Assembly (NCBI GenBank): GCA_902565305.1
Contig: CACFEJ010000002.1
Coordinates: forward strand, 1-64,000
Length of the DNA stretch: 64,000 nt
Direction of reading: 5' to 3'
Source of the DNA: an uncultured Prochlorococcus sp.
GTDB taxonomy: Bacteria; Cyanobacteriota; Cyanobacteriia; PCC-6307; Cyanobiaceae
Of this stretch, positions 1 to 12,973 are shown piece after piece. How positions within the stretch are numbered: the stretch's first letter is position 1; each line of letters starts with the position of its first letter. A program made the translations under genes and the position numbers. Under the pieces are notes generated by a model, which made no database searches, was not told where the DNA came from, and worked only from the letters and a program-made list of their open reading frames with translations.

Positions 1-1
1 T

Positions 2-1033
2 ATTGCTGAAACTGAATTAGGAGAATTTGATGATAATTTTACTTGGTCTGCAATGGTATTAGCTGCTCAAGGAAAAAAAATAAATCAAATATCGATTGAT
101 GAAGTTAATTGGTTAACTAAATTACGGAGAGGATTAGAGGAAACCCGAAAAGGATTTGTTACTGAATTATTGGATAAATTGGGAGATGATCCTCTTACGC
201 CAGAATCTCTTGATGATTTAGAAACTCTATTAATAAGAGCTGATGTTGGGATTGATTCAACCAATAAAGTTATAAATTCTCTTAGAAAAAAATTAAACGA
301 AGAAGTCCTGGGTGGAGAAGCAGGAATAAAATTCTTGAAGAAGGAATTAAAATTAATTATCGATAAACCAATAAAAAATTCGGGCTCTGATCTTTTAGTT
401 CCACAAAAGGGTAAGTTAAATGTCTGGTTATTAGTAGGAGTTAATGGTGTTGGTAAAACTACTACATTAGGAAAATTAGCATATTTGTCATCAAAAAGTA
501 ATTATAAAACTTTGATTGCTGCTGCTGATACTTTTAGAGCGGCTGCAGTAGAACAACTTAAAGTGTGGGGAGATAGAAGTAATGTTGATGTTATATCTAA
601 TCAATCAAAAAATGCTGATCCAGCTGCTGTAGTTTTTGATGCAATTAATTCTGCAAAAAAAAGAAATGTTGATTTATTACTTGTTGATACAGCGGGTAGA
701 TTGCAAACAAAAAATAATTTGATGGATGAATTAGCAAAAATAAAAAAAATTATTGATAAAAAGGTCCCAGATGCAAATGTTGAATCATTGTTAGTTTTAG
801 ATGCAAGTCAGGGACAAAATGGCTTGAAGCAAGCAAAAAGTTTTGCTAAGTCAGCAGATTTAAGTGGAGCAATTATTACTAAATTAGATGGCACTTCTAG
901 AGGAGGAGTCTCTTTAGCTGTATCTGAAGAGGTAAATTTACCTATAAGGTTTATTGGAGCTGGAGAAGGTATAACAGATTTGAGGCCATTTAATAGTTAT
1001 GAATTTGTAGAGGCTATGCTTGCAGATAAATAA
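2..1033 (+). CDS. ftsY: Signal recognition particle receptor FtsY (5' end truncated by window edge)
   Basis: SRP GTPase motifs GVNGVGKTTTLGKLA, AADTFRAAAVEQL, DTAGR, TKLDGTSRGG; frame stays open upstream of the ORF-track ATG at 53 (IAETELGEFDDNFTWSAMVLA...). Confidence 0.97.
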   Translation: MAETELGEFDDNFTWSAMVLAAQGKKINQISIDEVNWLTKLRRGLEETRKGFVTELLDKLGDDPLTPESLDDLETLLIRADVGIDSTNKVINSLRKKLNEEVLGGEAGIKFLKKELKLIIDKPIKNSGSDLLVPQKGKLNVWLLVGVNGVGKTTTLGKLAYLSSKSNYKTLIAAADTFRAAAVEQLKVWGDRSNVDVISNQSKNADPAAVVFDAINSAKKRNVDLLLVDTAGRLQTKNNLMDELAKIKKIIDKKVPDANVESLLVLDASQGQNGLKQAKSFAKSADLSGAIITKLDGTSRGGVSLAVSEEVNLPIRFIGAGEGITDLRPFNSYEFVEAMLADK

Positions 1034-1100
1034 ATATTTAATTAATTTTTTTTAAAAACTTAATTTTAATGTTAAAACATGTTTATCTATTAGGTTTGTT

Positions 1101-2444
1101 TTGACAAATAATCAAAAAGAAAAATTATTTTCGAATAAATTTATTCAAAACTTTTTAGAAAATGATCCTCAAGTAAATCTAAAAAATAAATATAAATTTG
1201 CTGAAATTGCATCTTCCTTAGCATATTATTTAAAATCATTTTCCAACATAAATAAATTACTGGATTATGTTTGCTTAATTTTTAAACATATTTTTTCTGA
1301 GAATATTATTTTAATTATTCCTTTAAATTACGATGGGGAAATATGGAACGAAAATATAAAAATATCTTTTAATTATGAATATTTAACAATCCAAGAAGAA
1401 ATTAATAGATTTTTGAATCAATTTCAATTTTCAAAAAATTTTAAAATAAAAGAAATTCTAACTTTTGAAAATGCTTTAAAAAATAAATTTAAAGAATATA
1501 AAATTGAAACAAAAAAAATAATATCTAGAGGTAAATGTAGAGGATTTATTTATATTTTTAGCAAAGATATTTCTAGAAAGTCTATTACTGTAGATAGCAA
1601 TTTTAATTTCATTGAAAATTGTCTAGCTGTTGGATTAGAAAATCACTATTTAATAAAAACAAAGAAAAAGCATGAAAATGTAGATAGAGAAATTTCTACT
1701 GGTGCTGAAATTCAATCTCAATTACTTCCGGATTATTGTCCAACTATCCATGGTATAGACCTTGCTGCACATTGTAGACCAGCTCTTCAGCTCGGTGGGG
1801 ATTACTATGATTTTATGTGCTTAAAGACAAATATCTCTGAAAAAAGGAAAGAAAAATCAAGATGGGCCTTTGTGATAGGCGATGTTATGGGTAAAGGGAT
1901 TCCAGCCGGTCTTTTAATGACTATGTTAAGAGGAATGCTACGTGCAGAGGTTCTAACAGGTCTGCCTCCTGATAGAATTTTGCACGATTTGAATCAACTA
2001 GCAATAAATGATTTAGACCAATCGCATAGATTTGTGACATTATTTTATTCAGATTATGATCCTAGAACTAGAAAATTAAGATTCGCTAATGCAGCACATA
2101 ATCCTCCTCTGCTTTGGAAAAGTTCAGATCAGAAAGTTTTAAAATTAGATGCAAAAGGATTCGTACTTGGACTACAAAAAGATGCTGAATATCATTGTGG
2201 AGAAATCAAGCTTAATCAAAATGATTTGGTTCTTTATTACACAGATGGAGTAATTGATACTTCTAACTCTTTAGGACAAAGATTTGATGAGGAAAGATTA
2301 ATTAAAACCCTCACAAAATTATGCATACAATCTTATACATCTCAAGAAATTTTAAATAAATTATTTAAAAAGTTAGATGATTTTACAGGTCAAAATAGAC
2401 ATCTTGAAGATGATGCCTCGATGGTTATTTTTCAATTGAAATAG
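1101..2444 (+). CDS. PP2C/SpoIIE (RsbU-like) serine phosphatase
   Basis: C-terminal domain with [44 protein letters not shown]-terminal divergent sensor-like region. Confidence 0.85.
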   Translation: MTNNQKEKLFSNKFIQNFLENDPQVNLKNKYKFAEIASSLAYYLKSFSNINKLLDYVCLIFKHIFSENIILIIPLNYDGEIWNENIKISFNYEYLTIQEEINRFLNQFQFSKNFKIKEILTFENALKNKFKEYKIETKKIISRGKCRGFIYIFSKDISRKSITVDSNFNFIENCLAVGLENHYLIKTKKKHENVDREISTGAEIQSQLLPDYCPTIHGIDLAAHCRPALQLGGDYYDFMCLKTNISEKRKEKSRWAFVIGDVMGKGIPAGLLMTMLRGMLRAEVLTGLPPDRILHDLNQLAINDLDQSHRFVTLFYSDYDPRTRKLRFANAAHNPPLLWKSSDQKVLKLDAKGFVLGLQKDAEYHCGEIKLNQNDLVLYYTDGVIDTSNSLGQRFDEERLIKTLTKLCIQSYTSQEILNKLFKKLDDFTGQNRHLEDDASMVIFQLK

Positions 2445-2505
2445 ATTTTTTGTCACTCATATAAAAAAATGCTTTATTAGAGATACTTACAAGTTACTTA
2501 TTAAT

Positions 2506-3885
2506 ATGACAAAAGTTTGGAGTAAAAGATTTGATAATGCACTTGATCCTTTTATTGAAAAGTTCAATTCCTCAATTGGGTTTGATAAAAAGCTTATTTT
2601 GGAAGATTTAGATTGTTCGATTGCTCATGCGAAAATGCTTGGCAAAACAAAAGTTTTGTCATCTTCTGAAGCTTCGCAAATTATTAATGGTTTAGAGTTA
2701 ATAAAAGTTGAGTATTTGGAGGGTAAATTTACTCCAGGACCACCATCTGAAGATATTCACTATTGCATAGAAGAAAAGCTAATAAATTTAATTGGTGAAA
2801 CTGGAAAAAAATTACACACAGGTAGAAGTAGAAATGATCAAGTTGGTACAGATATAAGATTGTGGCTAAGAAAAGAGATTGATAATATTGAAATTTTAAT
2901 AACCGATTTACAAAAATCCTTCTTAAATATTGCGAAATCCAATATTTATACCTTAATTCCTGGTTATACCCACATGCAAAGAGCTCAACCATTGTCCTTG
3001 GCCCATCATTTATTGGCTTATGTAGAAATGCTCCAAAGAGACCGTGAAAGGTATCAAGAAGTACGCTCAAGAGTTAATATTTCTCCATTAGGAGCTGCAG
3101 CATTAGCTGGTACAAAAATAAAAATAGATAGGCATTTTACAGCTGCAGAATTGGGTTTTAAAAAGATTTATAAAAACAGTATTGATGCAGTAAGTGATAG
3201 AGATTTTTGTATAGAGTTTGTTTCTGCCTCTGCTATATTAATGTCTCATTTAAGTAAAATTTCAGAGGAAATAATTTTATGGGTAACCGACGAATTTTCT
3301 TTTGCAAAATTAACAGATAAATGTGCCACAGGAAGTAGCTTAATGCCGCAAAAAAAAAATCCTGACGTTCCAGAATTGATAAGAGGTAAGACAGGAAGAG
3401 TGTATGGACATCTCCAGGCTTTGTTAACGATGGTCAAAGGTGTGCCACTTTCTTATAATAAGGATTTTCAAGAGGACAAAGAGCCAATATTTGATACTGC
3501 AGAAACAATATCTTCTTGTATTAAAGCAACGACTATTTTAATTAATGATGGCATTGAATTTAATATAAAAAATCTATCTAATTCTATAGAAAACGATTTT
3601 TCTAATGCTACTGATTTGGCAGATTACTTAGTTGATAAAGATGTTCCTTTTAGGACCGCTTATCAAGTTGTTGGTCAAATGGTTAAATATTGCCTAGAGA
3701 GAAAAATGTTATTAAAAAATCTCAAAATTGAAGAATTTAAAAAATTTCATCCCGAATTTGAGGAGGATGTTTTTGTGGAACTTAAACCTCTTAATGTCGT
3801 TAAATCAAGAAATAGCGAAGGTGGTACAGGTTTTGCTCAAGTAGAAAAAGAGGTAAATAATTGGCAAAAAAGATTGTTACTTTGA
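2506..3885 (+). CDS. argH: Argininosuccinate lyase
   Basis: [26 protein letters not shown] signature. Confidence 0.97.
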   Translation: MTKVWSKRFDNALDPFIEKFNSSIGFDKKLILEDLDCSIAHAKMLGKTKVLSSSEASQIINGLELIKVEYLEGKFTPGPPSEDIHYCIEEKLINLIGETGKKLHTGRSRNDQVGTDIRLWLRKEIDNIEILITDLQKSFLNIAKSNIYTLIPGYTHMQRAQPLSLAHHLLAYVEMLQRDRERYQEVRSRVNISPLGAAALAGTKIKIDRHFTAAELGFKKIYKNSIDAVSDRDFCIEFVSASAILMSHLSKISEEIILWVTDEFSFAKLTDKCATGSSLMPQKKNPDVPELIRGKTGRVYGHLQALLTMVKGVPLSYNKDFQEDKEPIFDTAETISSCIKATTILINDGIEFNIKNLSNSIENDFSNATDLADYLVDKDVPFRTAYQVVGQMVKYCLERKMLLKNLKIEEFKKFHPEFEEDVFVELKPLNVVKSRNSEGGTGFAQVEKEVNNWQKRLLL

Positions 3886-3997
3886 ATCTCAATTATTTTT
3901 CTACAACAAGGGTATGCTTTGAAGTAGAATAGTAAAGCAAAGTTATAATACTACTAATTGTAGTTTCTTTATAAGGTAATTTTTTGTTGAGTTTAAA

Positions 3998-4501
3998 GTG
4001 AGTATTTTTGTTGGCAATTTGCCGTTCCGCGCAGAGCGCGAAGATGTGATACAGTTGTTTGCCCCTTATGGTGAGGTGCTAAATTGTTCTCTTCCTTTGG
4101 AGAGAGATACTGGAAGGAAAAGAGGATTCGCATTTATTGAAATGGCAGATGAAGCGATTGAGTTAACAGCTATTGATGGTTTGCAAGGCACGGAACTTAT
4201 GGGAAGACCATTAAGAATTAATAAAGCTGAGCCTAGAGGTTCTGGTGGATCTCGTAGAGGAGGAAGAGGTGGTAATAATGGTGGCTACGGTGGTGGCGGT
4301 GGCGGCTACGGTGGCAATTCTGGTGGATACGGCGGCAATTCTGGATCTAACAGCTCCAACGTTAATAAATCTTCTGGAGCAGTAGGTTGGGAAGACAGAA
4401 GTTATGGAAATTCTTCTGATAATTCTGAATATGAAAATGGTAGGAGCAGGAGAAAAAGGGGATTGTCCAATGAGAGTAATTCCTCAAACGAAATAAATTA
4501 G
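3998..4501 (+). CDS. RNA-binding protein, RRM domain with Gly-rich C-terminus
   Basis: SIFVGNLPF (RNP2), RKRGFAFIEM (RNP1), GGYGGN repeats. Confidence 0.93.
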   Translation: MSIFVGNLPFRAEREDVIQLFAPYGEVLNCSLPLERDTGRKRGFAFIEMADEAIELTAIDGLQGTELMGRPLRINKAEPRGSGGSRRGGRGGNNGGYGGGGGGYGGNSGGYGGNSGSNSSNVNKSSGAVGWEDRSYGNSSDNSEYENGRSRRKRGLSNESNSSNEIN

Positions 4502-5502
4502 TAACCCATTTCTTCAAGCTCTGTCGTTAATTTAAATAGATATTCAATTTTTAATTCTCTTTTTATAGATTTATTTGAAATTTGATTCCTCCAAATTTTA
4601 GCTTTTGGTATACCTTCAACTAAATTTATAAGATGTTTACAAATATCCCAAGATTTTCCTCCATTACTTAAATGCGCTTCTATATATGGAATTAAGGAAA
4701 AAATAATATTTGAAGCAGATTTGGTTTTTTTATTAATTCCATAAATCTTTTGATCAATTTCAGACCATCTCAAGGGATGTTGATAAATTGACCGTCCAAT
4801 CATGACCCCATCAAAATCATTTAAGGCTTTTAATGATTCATCGATATTTGTTAAACCCCCATTGATTTCTATTAATAAATCTGGATTTGATTTTTTCAAT
4901 TTTTTTACTACATCATAATTTAGTGGAGGTATGGTCCTATTTTGTTTTGGATTTAGACCTTGCAATATGGCTTTCCTTGCATGCACTGTAAATCTGTCTG
5001 CACCAGAATTTGCGATAATTCTTACGAAATTATTTAAGTGATCGAAACTATCTTCATTGTCAACACCGATTCTGTGTTTGATCGTAACCGGTAAGTTGCA
5101 ATTATTTTTTAAGGATTCTATACATTTTGCTACTTTTTCAGGGTCTTTCATGAGAGAAGCGCCAAAATTTCCAGAACAGACCCTTGGACTAGGACAACCA
5201 ACATTAAAGTTTATTTCGTCATAACCCCAATCCTGTGCCATTTGGGCTGCCTCTTCAAGGATTTTTGGATCGTCTCCACCAAACTGAATCGATATAGGGT
5301 GTTCTTCATCATTAAAATCTAGAAAATTTTCTTTTTTATTTGTATAAACTAAACTTTGGGCCACAATCATTTCCGTATACAATAAAGCTTCGGAACTTAT
5401 TTTTCTTATTATCATTCTGAAGTGTTTATCAGTACAATCCATCATTGGAGCAATACTTAATTTATGAATATTTTTAATAGAATTAGTCTGAATAAAACTC
5501 AT
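4498..5502 (-). CDS. dusA: tRNA-dihydrouridine synthase (DusA-like)
   Basis: SIAPMMDCTDKHFR, NFNVGCPSPRV, HARKA, EINGG, MIGRSIYQHP. Confidence 0.93.
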   Translation of the reverse strand: MSFIQTNSIKNIHKLSIAPMMDCTDKHFRMIIRKISSEALLYTEMIVAQSLVYTNKKENFLDFNDEEHPISIQFGGDDPKILEEAAQMAQDWGYDEINFNVGCPSPRVCSGNFGASLMKDPEKVAKCIESLKNNCNLPVTIKHRIGVDNEDSFDHLNNFVRIIANSGADRFTVHARKAILQGLNPKQNRTIPPLNYDVVKKLKKSNPDLLIEINGGLTNIDESLKALNDFDGVMIGRSIYQHPLRWSEIDQKIYGINKKTKSASNIIFSLIPYIEAHLSNGGKSWDICKHLINLVEGIPKAKIWRNQISNKSIKRELKIEYLFKLTTELEEMGY

Positions 5503-5524
5503 TACTTTTTTGTGATTTAAATAT

Positions 5525-6019
5525 ATGAATCAATTTCTATCAAGAAGAACTTTTATTCTAATTCCTATTATGTCAATCTTAAAAATAATCTTTAATCCTT
5601 TGCAAGTATTAGCATCTTCACTCGCTTCTAAAGAAGAGTGGAATTTCTCAAAAGACGAATGGAAAGCTAGGCTTAGTCCAGAATCTTATTATATTTTGAG
5701 GGAGGAGGGAACTGAAAGAGCTTTTAGCAGTCAATTAAATAATGAGAAAAGAAAAGGGATTTTTCACTGTGCAGGATGCGATTTGCCACTTTTTTCCTCA
5801 GATAAAAAGTATGATAGTGGTACAGGCTGGCCAAGTTTTTGGGATTCAATTCAAGGATCAGTAGAAACAAAAGTTGATTTCAAGTTAATTGTCCCTAGAA
5901 CCGAATATCATTGCTCTAGATGCGGAGGCCATCAAGGACATGTCTTTAATGATGGGCCACTTCCCACTGGTAAAAGATACTGCAACAATGGATTAGCATT
6001 AAGGTTTGTTCCTGACTAA
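5525..6019 (+). CDS. msrB: Peptide-methionine (R)-S-oxide reductase
   Basis: [53 protein letters not shown]-terminal signal-like segment. Confidence 0.95.
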   Translation: MNQFLSRRTFILIPIMSILKIIFNPLQVLASSLASKEEWNFSKDEWKARLSPESYYILREEGTERAFSSQLNNEKRKGIFHCAGCDLPLFSSDKKYDSGTGWPSFWDSIQGSVETKVDFKLIVPRTEYHCSRCGGHQGHVFNDGPLPTGKRYCNNGLALRFVPD

Positions 6020-6093
6020 ATATTTGTGCGGCCTTCCGCAACTTGTTTTGTGCATCACTTTATTGGAGAATAGTTTTATTAAATTTTAGAAAA

Positions 6094-6813
6094 ATGATTG
6101 AAAATCAATCAGACAATATTGATAATAAAAAAAATGATGATTCCAACCAGGATAATGCTCCTGAAGATATATCATCTCCCCAAACTTCAATTACCGAAAA
6201 TGATGAATTATCCTCTCAAAAAACAGAAGAAATAAATACTGAAGAATTAAAAAACACTATTTCAAATAATGATGCAAGATTAGAGCAATTAGAAAAAGAG
6301 CATGAAACATTAAAAAATCAATATGTGAGGATTTCAGCAGATTTTGATAATTTCAGAAAAAGGCAGTCTAGGGATCAGGACGATTTAAAAATCCAACTTG
6401 TTTCAAAGACTTTAACGGCAATACTTCCTATTGTTGATAATTTTGAGAGAGCAAGACAACAACTTAAACCAGAAAGTGAAGAAGCTCAAGTTCTTCATAG
6501 AAGTTATCAAGGGTTGTATAAACAATTGGTAGAAGTTTTAAAACAACAAGGAGTGTCACCTATGAGAGTTGTTGGTCAGCAATTTGATCCAAACTTGCAT
6601 GAAGCTGTATTAAGAGAACCCAGTGAAGAATTTGAAGAGGATTTTGTTATTGAAGAATTGCAGCGAGGATATCATCTAGAAGGTAAGGTTTTGAGACATG
6701 CATTGGTTAAGGTTTCTATGGGACCTGGTAAACAAAATTCACAACAGGAAGCAGAAAAGGATAAAGTTGAAGGGGATGTTGATTCGGAGGTAAATACTTC
6801 TGAAGATGTATAA
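6094..6813 (+). CDS. grpE: Nucleotide exchange factor GrpE
   Basis: [49 protein letters not shown]; start chosen at internal ATG (MIENQS). Confidence 0.95.
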   Translation: MIENQSDNIDNKKNDDSNQDNAPEDISSPQTSITENDELSSQKTEEINTEELKNTISNNDARLEQLEKEHETLKNQYVRISADFDNFRKRQSRDQDDLKIQLVSKTLTAILPIVDNFERARQQLKPESEEAQVLHRSYQGLYKQLVEVLKQQGVSPMRVVGQQFDPNLHEAVLREPSEEFEEDFVIEELQRGYHLEGKVLRHALVKVSMGPGKQNSQQEAEKDKVEGDVDSEVNTSEDV

Positions 6814-6842
6814 ATTCCAAATTCTTATTTAAGGATTATCTA

Positions 6843-7970
6843 ATGGCTGATTTTTACCAAATACTTGGAGTCTCAAGAGATGCTGATGCGGATACCTTAA
6901 AAAGGGCTTATAGAAAATTAGCACGACAATACCATCCTGATGTTAATAAAGAACCTGGAGCGGAAGATAAATTTAAAGAAATTGGTAAGGCTTACGAAGC
7001 ATTAGCTGATCCTGAAACTAGAGCAAGATATGACCAATTTGGAGAGGCTGGCCTTGGGGGTGCAGCTGGAATGCCTGATATGGGAGATATGGGTGGCTTT
7101 GCAGATTTATTTGAAACTTTTTTCAATGGCTTTGGGGGGCAAAATCCACAAGGAGGAAGAACACAAAGAAGAGGTCCTCAACAAGGAGATGATCTAAGGT
7201 ATGACCTTAATGTTGACTTTAAAGATGCAATTTTTGGCCAACAAAGAGAAATTAAAATTCCTCATTTGGAGACATGTGAAGTGTGTAGGGGAACAGGTGC
7301 AAAACCAGGAACCGGTCCCAAAACTTGTTCAACATGTGGTGGAAGTGGACAAGTTAGAAGAGCTACAAGAACACCTTTTGGTAATTTCACACAAGTAGCT
7401 GAATGTCCTTCATGTAATGGTGTTGGCCAGATAATTGCAGATCCATGTGTAACTTGCGGTGGCAATGGCGTAAAGCAAGTCAGAAAAAAATTAAGAATTA
7501 ATATTCCTGCAGGAGTTGATACTGGCACTAAATTAAGAGTTTCCGGCGAGGGAAATGTTGGCTTGAAAGGAGGTCCACCTGGAGATCTTTATGTTTTTAT
7601 AAAGGTTAAGAATGATTCAAAACTTAAAAGAGATGGTGTAACTATTTACTCAGAAATAGCAGTAAGTTATTTACAGGCTATTTTAGGTGACACTGTAAAA
7701 ATCACCACAGTTGATGGAGATGTTAATTTAAAAATTCCAAGTGGTACGCAGCCAAATACAACTCTTTCTCTTGAGAATAAAGGAGTACCTAGACTTGGTA
7801 ATCCGGTTGCGAGAGGAAATCATGAAGTCTTAGTAAAAGTAAAATTACCAACTCGTATAACCGACGCAGAACGAGAGCTTTTAGAGGGTTTAGCTTCTCA
7901 ATATTCTGATAAAAATATTAATTCCAGTAGTGGACTTTTTAGTAAATTATTTGGTAAAGAATCATCATGA
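6843..7970 (+). CDS. dnaJ: Chaperone DnaJ
   Basis: J domain with HPD, G/F region, four CxxCxGxG-type zinc motifs. Confidence 0.97.
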   Translation: MADFYQILGVSRDADADTLKRAYRKLARQYHPDVNKEPGAEDKFKEIGKAYEALADPETRARYDQFGEAGLGGAAGMPDMGDMGGFADLFETFFNGFGGQNPQGGRTQRRGPQQGDDLRYDLNVDFKDAIFGQQREIKIPHLETCEVCRGTGAKPGTGPKTCSTCGGSGQVRRATRTPFGNFTQVAECPSCNGVGQIIADPCVTCGGNGVKQVRKKLRINIPAGVDTGTKLRVSGEGNVGLKGGPPGDLYVFIKVKNDSKLKRDGVTIYSEIAVSYLQAILGDTVKITTVDGDVNLKIPSGTQPNTTLSLENKGVPRLGNPVARGNHEVLVKVKLPTRITDAERELLEGLASQYSDKNINSSSGLFSKLFGKESS

Positions 7971-8197
7971 CTTCCTTAAAGCATTTGGATCTTAAATCTG
8001 TTCCATGTCCTTTAAATGTCGTCAAAATTAAATTGGCTTTGGAGAAGTTATCTAAAAATGAGCAACTTATTGTTGAACTAGACAAAGGTGAACCAGAAGA
8101 AATGGTATTAAACAATTTAAGAGAGATGGGACGGTTCTTTAAACAAATTAAAGAAAATGAAAAATTTATAAAAATAAAAATATTGAATGAAAATTAA
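7967..8197 (+). CDS. TusA/SirA-family sulfurtransferase-like small protein
   Basis: [22 protein letters not shown]; between dnaJ and rsgA. Confidence 0.8.
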   Translation: MTSLKHLDLKSVPCPLNVVKIKLALEKLSKNEQLIVELDKGEPEEMVLNNLREMGRFFKQIKENEKFIKIKILNEN

Positions 8198-9104
8198 TAG
8201 CAAATATTTAGGTTTAGTTACAAAAAAATTTAATGATTTTTTTTTAGTTGATTTAAAAAATCAAGAAAACTTTGGAAATAGCGAGAAATTTTTATGTAAG
8301 GTTAAGAAGTCTATAAATTTCAAGGATCAATTAATTTATGTTGGAGACGAAGTAGCGATTGAAAAAATTGATATTAAAAGTAAACGCGCAGTGATAACAA
8401 GTCTAAAAAAAAGAAAAAATCTTTTAGTTAGACCCTCAGTTGCAAATATTTCTAACATATATGTTACTTTTTCCGTTGAAGAACCAGAATTAAATTTATC
8501 TCAAGTTAATAGGTTTTTGATATCAGCAGAATCAATGGGAGTTGAAGTCTCATTAGTTTTGACAAAGTGTGATTTAATTTCTGATAAAAGAAGATCATAT
8601 CTACTTAATAAATTTGAGAAATGGGGTTACCAAGTAATAACTTTAAATATACAGAAATCTCATTGTTTTGAAAATTTATTAGCCGAGTTAAAGCAAAAAG
8701 AATGTTCAATTTTTATGGGCCCTTCGGGCGTTGGCAAAACTACTTTGCTAAATATGATTATTCCAGGTCTTCAAAATAGTACTTCTCCAGTTTCCAATAA
8801 AATTAAGAGAGGAAAAAATACTACTCGAAATGTTGAGTTATTTTCTATGTCGAATCAAAGTTACATTGTGGATACTCCTGGTTTTAATATGCAACCCCTA
8901 GAGGTTGATATTAAGTTGTTACCAAATCTTTATTCAGAAATATATAAACAGGTAATCGAAGAAGGAATTAAGTGTAAATTTCGTAACTGCTTACATTTAA
9001 ATGATGAGGGATGTAATTTAAATAAATCCTTCGAAAGATATTCTTTTTATAAAGAAATGATTGAGTCGTCTAAGAGTCACTATTATCAAAACCAGGAAGA
9101 TTAA
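8187..9104 (+). CDS. rsgA: Small ribosomal subunit biogenesis GTPase RsgA
   Basis: Circularly permuted GTPase order: TKCDLIS then [12 protein letters not shown] then DTPGF; C-terminal Cys/His zinc site [14 protein letters not shown]. Confidence 0.95.
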   Translation: MKINSKYLGLVTKKFNDFFLVDLKNQENFGNSEKFLCKVKKSINFKDQLIYVGDEVAIEKIDIKSKRAVITSLKKRKNLLVRPSVANISNIYVTFSVEEPELNLSQVNRFLISAESMGVEVSLVLTKCDLISDKRRSYLLNKFEKWGYQVITLNIQKSHCFENLLAELKQKECSIFMGPSGVGKTTLLNMIIPGLQNSTSPVSNKIKRGKNTTRNVELFSMSNQSYIVDTPGFNMQPLEVDIKLLPNLYSEIYKQVIEEGIKCKFRNCLHLNDEGCNLNKSFERYSFYKEMIESSKSHYYQNQED

Positions 9105-9420
9105 GATTTAATCCACCAGTCAAATCATTCATCCTTTCTTTCATAGTTGTGGTTGATAATTCATGAGCTTTTTGAATAGCTTGTAGAATGTTTTGTTCTA
9201 TTTTTTCTTTATCTGCATTTAAAAAATTTTCTTGTACTTCTACCTTTAAAGGAAGTTGGTTACCACTTATCCAAACTTTTATCATCTCATCATCACTTTT
9301 GCCTTCAATCTCCATATTTTCAAGTTCATCTTGTAATTTTTGAGCATCTTGCTGAATTTGTTTAGCTTTTTTAAAAGCTTCTGTAAGTTGTCCAAAGTTA
9401 GGAAGTCCAAAACCCGCCAT
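9070..9420 (-). CDS. YbaB/EbfC family nucleoid-associated protein
   Basis: [40 protein letters not shown]. Confidence 0.93.
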   Translation of the reverse strand: MAGFGLPNFGQLTEAFKKAKQIQQDAQKLQDELENMEIEGKSDDEMIKVWISGNQLPLKVEVQENFLNADKEKIEQNILQAIQKAHELSTTTMKERMNDLTGGLNLNLPGFDNSDS

Positions 9421-9437
9421 TTTGTAAAAACGTTTCT

Positions 9438-10331
9438 TTAGTTAGGATAGTCAAAACCAATCATTCTTACTTCCGGTTGCAAATAAATCCCTTTTTTTTG
9501 TAGTACTTTTTGTTGAATTACTGTTATTAATTCGTAAATATCTTTTGAACTTGCTGAAGAAGTATTAATTATAAAATTTGAATGCATTGAAGAAATTTCA
9601 GCACCGCCAATTTTAAATCCCTTTAAACCCATATCATCAATTATTTTTGCAGCATAATTATTTTCAGGATTTTTAAAAACACTACCAAAACTTGGTTGAT
9701 GATATGGTTGTGTTTCTGTTTTTAATTTAAGGTTATTTTTGGTTGTTTGAATTAATTTTTTTATATTTCCATTAGGTTCAAAATGTAATCTTGCACTAAT
9801 AATTGATAAATCATTTCTTTGAAAAGAGCTAAATCTATACTCAAAATTGATATCTTTTTTTTCAATTTCAAGTTTTTCAAGAGTTTTATTATTAATAACT
9901 TTTACGGAAATAAGATTTTTTGCTAGCGAAAAATTACCTGTACCAGCATTCATATAAATTGCTCCTCCTAATGTTCCTGGAATTCCGACAGCCCATTCCC
10001 CTCCTTGTAATCCATTTTTAGCAAGACAATTAGATAATGTTGGGAGCATTACACCTGCTTCCGCTTCAATAATTCCTGAATATGGTTCTATCTTTAGTGA
10101 TTTCAATTTTTTTGTACAAACAACTATGCCTTTTACAAAAATATTATTTATTAAAAGATTTGAACCTGCGCCAATTATTTGACATCTTTGTTTATTTAAA
10201 TTAGCCCATTTTATTAGATATGAAAGTTCTTCAACGCTTTTTGGCTCAGCAAAATATTCAGCCACTCCTCCCACTTTGATAGTTGTATAACTACTTAAAT
10301 TACAGTTTTCAGAAAAAATTTTTTTATTCAT
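9438..10331 (-). CDS. murB: UDP-N-acetylenolpyruvoylglucosamine reductase
   Basis: [45 protein letters not shown]. Confidence 0.96.
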   Translation of the reverse strand: MNKKIFSENCNLSSYTTIKVGGVAEYFAEPKSVEELSYLIKWANLNKQRCQIIGAGSNLLINNIFVKGIVVCTKKLKSLKIEPYSGIIEAEAGVMLPTLSNCLAKNGLQGGEWAVGIPGTLGGAIYMNAGTGNFSLAKNLISVKVINNKTLEKLEIEKKDINFEYRFSSFQRNDLSIISARLHFEPNGNIKKLIQTTKNNLKLKTETQPYHQPSFGSVFKNPENNYAAKIIDDMGLKGFKIGGAEISSMHSNFIINTSSASSKDIYELITVIQQKVLQKKGIYLQPEVRMIGFDYPN

Positions 10332-10347
10332 AAATTAGTTATTAATT

Positions 10348-11757
10348 TTAATTATTTTTTTCATTTAAAATTGACCAGAAATTATGACAATCACCAGCTC
10401 CCATATTCAAAATTAAATCCCCTTTTTGAGTTAATTCGTAAAAATTCTTTGTAACTTCATAATAATTATTTATGTAACTAACATTTTTATTTTTTTTATA
10501 AATCAAATCTGTAATAATTTTCGAAGTAATTTTATCTTCGTTTCCTTCTCCTGCTCCATAAATACTTGTCACATAAATAACATCTGCTTTTGATAATTCT
10601 TCAGCGAATTCTTTATTAAATTGCTTTACTCGAGAATATCTATGAGGTTGAAATAAAGCAACTAATCTATTTTTTTGAAATTCATTATTATTTTTTTGCT
10701 TAATAAATAATCTTCCTAATTTAATCGTCTCTTTTATTTCGTTTGGGTGATGAGCATAATCATCATATAAACTTCTTTCATCTATTTGGCCTCTAAATTC
10801 AAATCTTTTTTTTGGCAGTTTCAAATATTTTAAATTTTTCTTAATTTCTATAAAATCTACTCCTATCATTCTGGAAGCTGCTATTGCTGCGGTGATATTG
10901 GATAGATTGTGTAGTCCAGGAATTGGAATATTTAAATTACTGATAAAAATTCCATTTTCATAATATTTTCCAATTGTATACTTTGAATTTATTTCAGTCG
11001 GGATTATTGCATATGCTACGTTTTTAGCCGTAGAGTTTGACCACCTACAATTAGAATAAAAATTTTTTCTTGAGGTTTCACAATCAAAATTAAGTAATAA
11101 TTTTTTAGAGTTATTAGCGAAACTTTTAAAAGAAGATATGACTTCACTTAAATTAGAAAAGTGATCGCAATGATCAAAATCAATGTTATTGATTATTCCA
11201 ATATCAGATTTATATTTGTCAATAGTCCCATCAGATTCATCAACTTCAGCTACTAAGTATTTTGTATTTTCTAGATGACAATTAGAGTTGTAAATAGGAA
11301 TTATTCCTCCAGTTATTGAAGAAGAATTACGCGTGCATAACTCAAGTATCGTAGAAAGAAATGTACTAGTTGATGTTTTTCCATGGCTGCCTGCTATCGC
11401 TAATGCCGTATAAGTGCGCATTAGCATCGCAAGTATCTCTGAACGATGTTTTATTGATAAATTTTTTTCTTTGCAATACGACAATTCTTCATTTTCTGGC
11501 TTGATCGCAGAGCTTACAACAAAATTAATCAATCTGTTGGTAAATTTTGAAGTAACAAATTCAATATTTTGTCGAACTTGAGCAGTAAAGATTACTGCAC
11601 CTAGTTTCTCCAATTTATTAGTTTCATCGTTTTTAACTAAATCAGATCCTGAAACTGAACAACCTTTTTTAAGTAAACCCATTGCTAATGCTGACATCCC
11701 AATACCTCCGATCCCAATAAAATGAAAATGACTTTTCAAAAGTAATTTTTTATCCAA
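10348..11757 (-). CDS. murC: UDP-N-acetylmuramate--L-alanine ligase
   Basis: HFIGIGGIGMSALA, GSHGKTSTS, DDYAHHPNEI, FQPHRYSR. Confidence 0.97.
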   Translation of the reverse strand: MDKKLLLKSHFHFIGIGGIGMSALAMGLLKKGCSVSGSDLVKNDETNKLEKLGAVIFTAQVRQNIEFVTSKFTNRLINFVVSSAIKPENEELSYCKEKNLSIKHRSEILAMLMRTYTALAIAGSHGKTSTSTFLSTILELCTRNSSSITGGIIPIYNSNCHLENTKYLVAEVDESDGTIDKYKSDIGIINNIDFDHCDHFSNLSEVISSFKSFANNSKKLLLNFDCETSRKNFYSNCRWSNSTAKNVAYAIIPTEINSKYTIGKYYENGIFISNLNIPIPGLHNLSNITAAIAASRMIGVDFIEIKKNLKYLKLPKKRFEFRGQIDERSLYDDYAHHPNEIKETIKLGRLFIKQKNNNEFQKNRLVALFQPHRYSRVKQFNKEFAEELSKADVIYVTSIYGAGEGNEDKITSKIITDLIYKKNKNVSYINNYYEVTKNFYELTQKGDLILNMGAGDCHNFWSILNEKNN

Positions 11758-11950
11758 TGTTTATCTTTTACTTAAATCAAAATAACTTCTAGGTAAAATT
11801 TTGCTATTTTTTCTTAAAAAAAAATGTTTTTTTTTCTTGAATTAATACAAAACTAGACTTATTTGCTTAATAAATTAAAAAAACCTTACGTTATTGCACA
11901 AAATTCAGTATGATCAGCAACTTAGGTTAATCATTTAGAAATTATTAGTT

Positions 11951-12973
11951 ATGACTTTGCGTGTTGCAATTAACGGCTTTGGCAGAATTGGTCGAAATTT
12001 TATGCGTTGTTGGCTTAGTAGAGGGGCTTACACCAATATTGAAGTAGTCGGAATTAACGTTACATCAGATCCTAAGACTAATGCTCATTTACTAAAATAC
12101 GACTCAGTCCTTGGTCAACTTGATGGTGTTGATATTCAATATACTGATGATACTTTTGTAATTAATAACAAAACAATTAAATGTTTCTCAGATAGAAACC
12201 CAATGAATCTCCCTTGGAAAGACTGGGGTGTAGATTTGGTTATTGAATCTACTGGAGTATTCAATACAGACGTAGGTGCAAGTAAGCACTTAGAGGTAGG
12301 AGCAAAAAAAGTTATCTTAACTGCGCCTGGCAAAGGGGATGGCGTTGGTACTTATGTAGTTGGAGTTAATGCTGATACATATAAACATAAAGATTACGAT
12401 ATTTTGAGTAATGCTAGTTGTACAACAAACTGTTTAGCTCCAGTAGTCAAAGTTTTAGATCAAACTTTTGGGATTAATAAAGGTTTGATGACTACAATTC
12501 ATAGTTATACAGGTGATCAAAGAATTTTAGATAATAGTCATAGAGATCTAAGAAGGGCTAGAGCCGCTGCTACAAACATAGTTCCTACTTCTACAGGAGC
12601 TGCAAAAGCAGTAGCTCTTGTATACCCAGAAATGAAAGGCAAATTAACTGGAATTGCAATGAGAGTTCCAACTCCTAACGTTTCAGCAGTAGATTTTGTT
12701 TTTGAATCTTCTAAATCTGTAACAGCTGAAGAAGTCAATAATGCCCTCAAGGAAGCATCTCTAAGTACAATGAAAGGCATTATTAAGTATGGAGATGAAC
12801 CATTAGTGTCAAGCGATTATGCAGGTACCAATGAATCATCAATTGTAGATAGTGATCTTACTATGTGTATCGGAGATAACCTTGTAAAGGTGCTTGCATG
12901 GTACGACAATGAGTGGGGTTATAGTCAGAGAGTTGTAGATTTAGCAGAGATTGTTGCTAAAAATTGGGAGTAA
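11951..12973 (+). CDS. gap: Glyceraldehyde-3-phosphate dehydrogenase
   Basis: [37 protein letters not shown]. Confidence 0.97.
   Translation: MTLRVAINGFGRIGRNFMRCWLSRGAYTNIEVVGINVTSDPKTNAHLLKYDSVLGQLDGVDIQYTDDTFVINNKTIKCFSDRNPMNLPWKDWGVDLVIESTGVFNTDVGASKHLEVGAKKVILTAPGKGDGVGTYVVGVNADTYKHKDYDILSNASCTTNCLAPVVKVLDQTFGINKGLMTTIHSYTGDQRILDNSHRDLRRARAAATNIVPTSTGAAKAVALVYPEMKGKLTGIAMRVPTPNVSAVDFVFESSKSVTAEEVNNALKEASLSTMKGIIKYGDEPLVSSDYAGTNESSIVDSDLTMCIGDNLVKVLAWYDNEWGYSQRVVDLAEIVAKNWE

Noticed and set aside
7201-7528. ORFs 7201..7398 (+) and 7262..7528 (-) inside dnaJ
   Set aside because: Out-of-frame translations of the DnaJ zinc region; Cys-rich pattern is inherited from dnaJ.
12136-12780. Minus-strand ORFs opposite gap
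   Set aside because: Antisense to conserved GAPDH; no family features.
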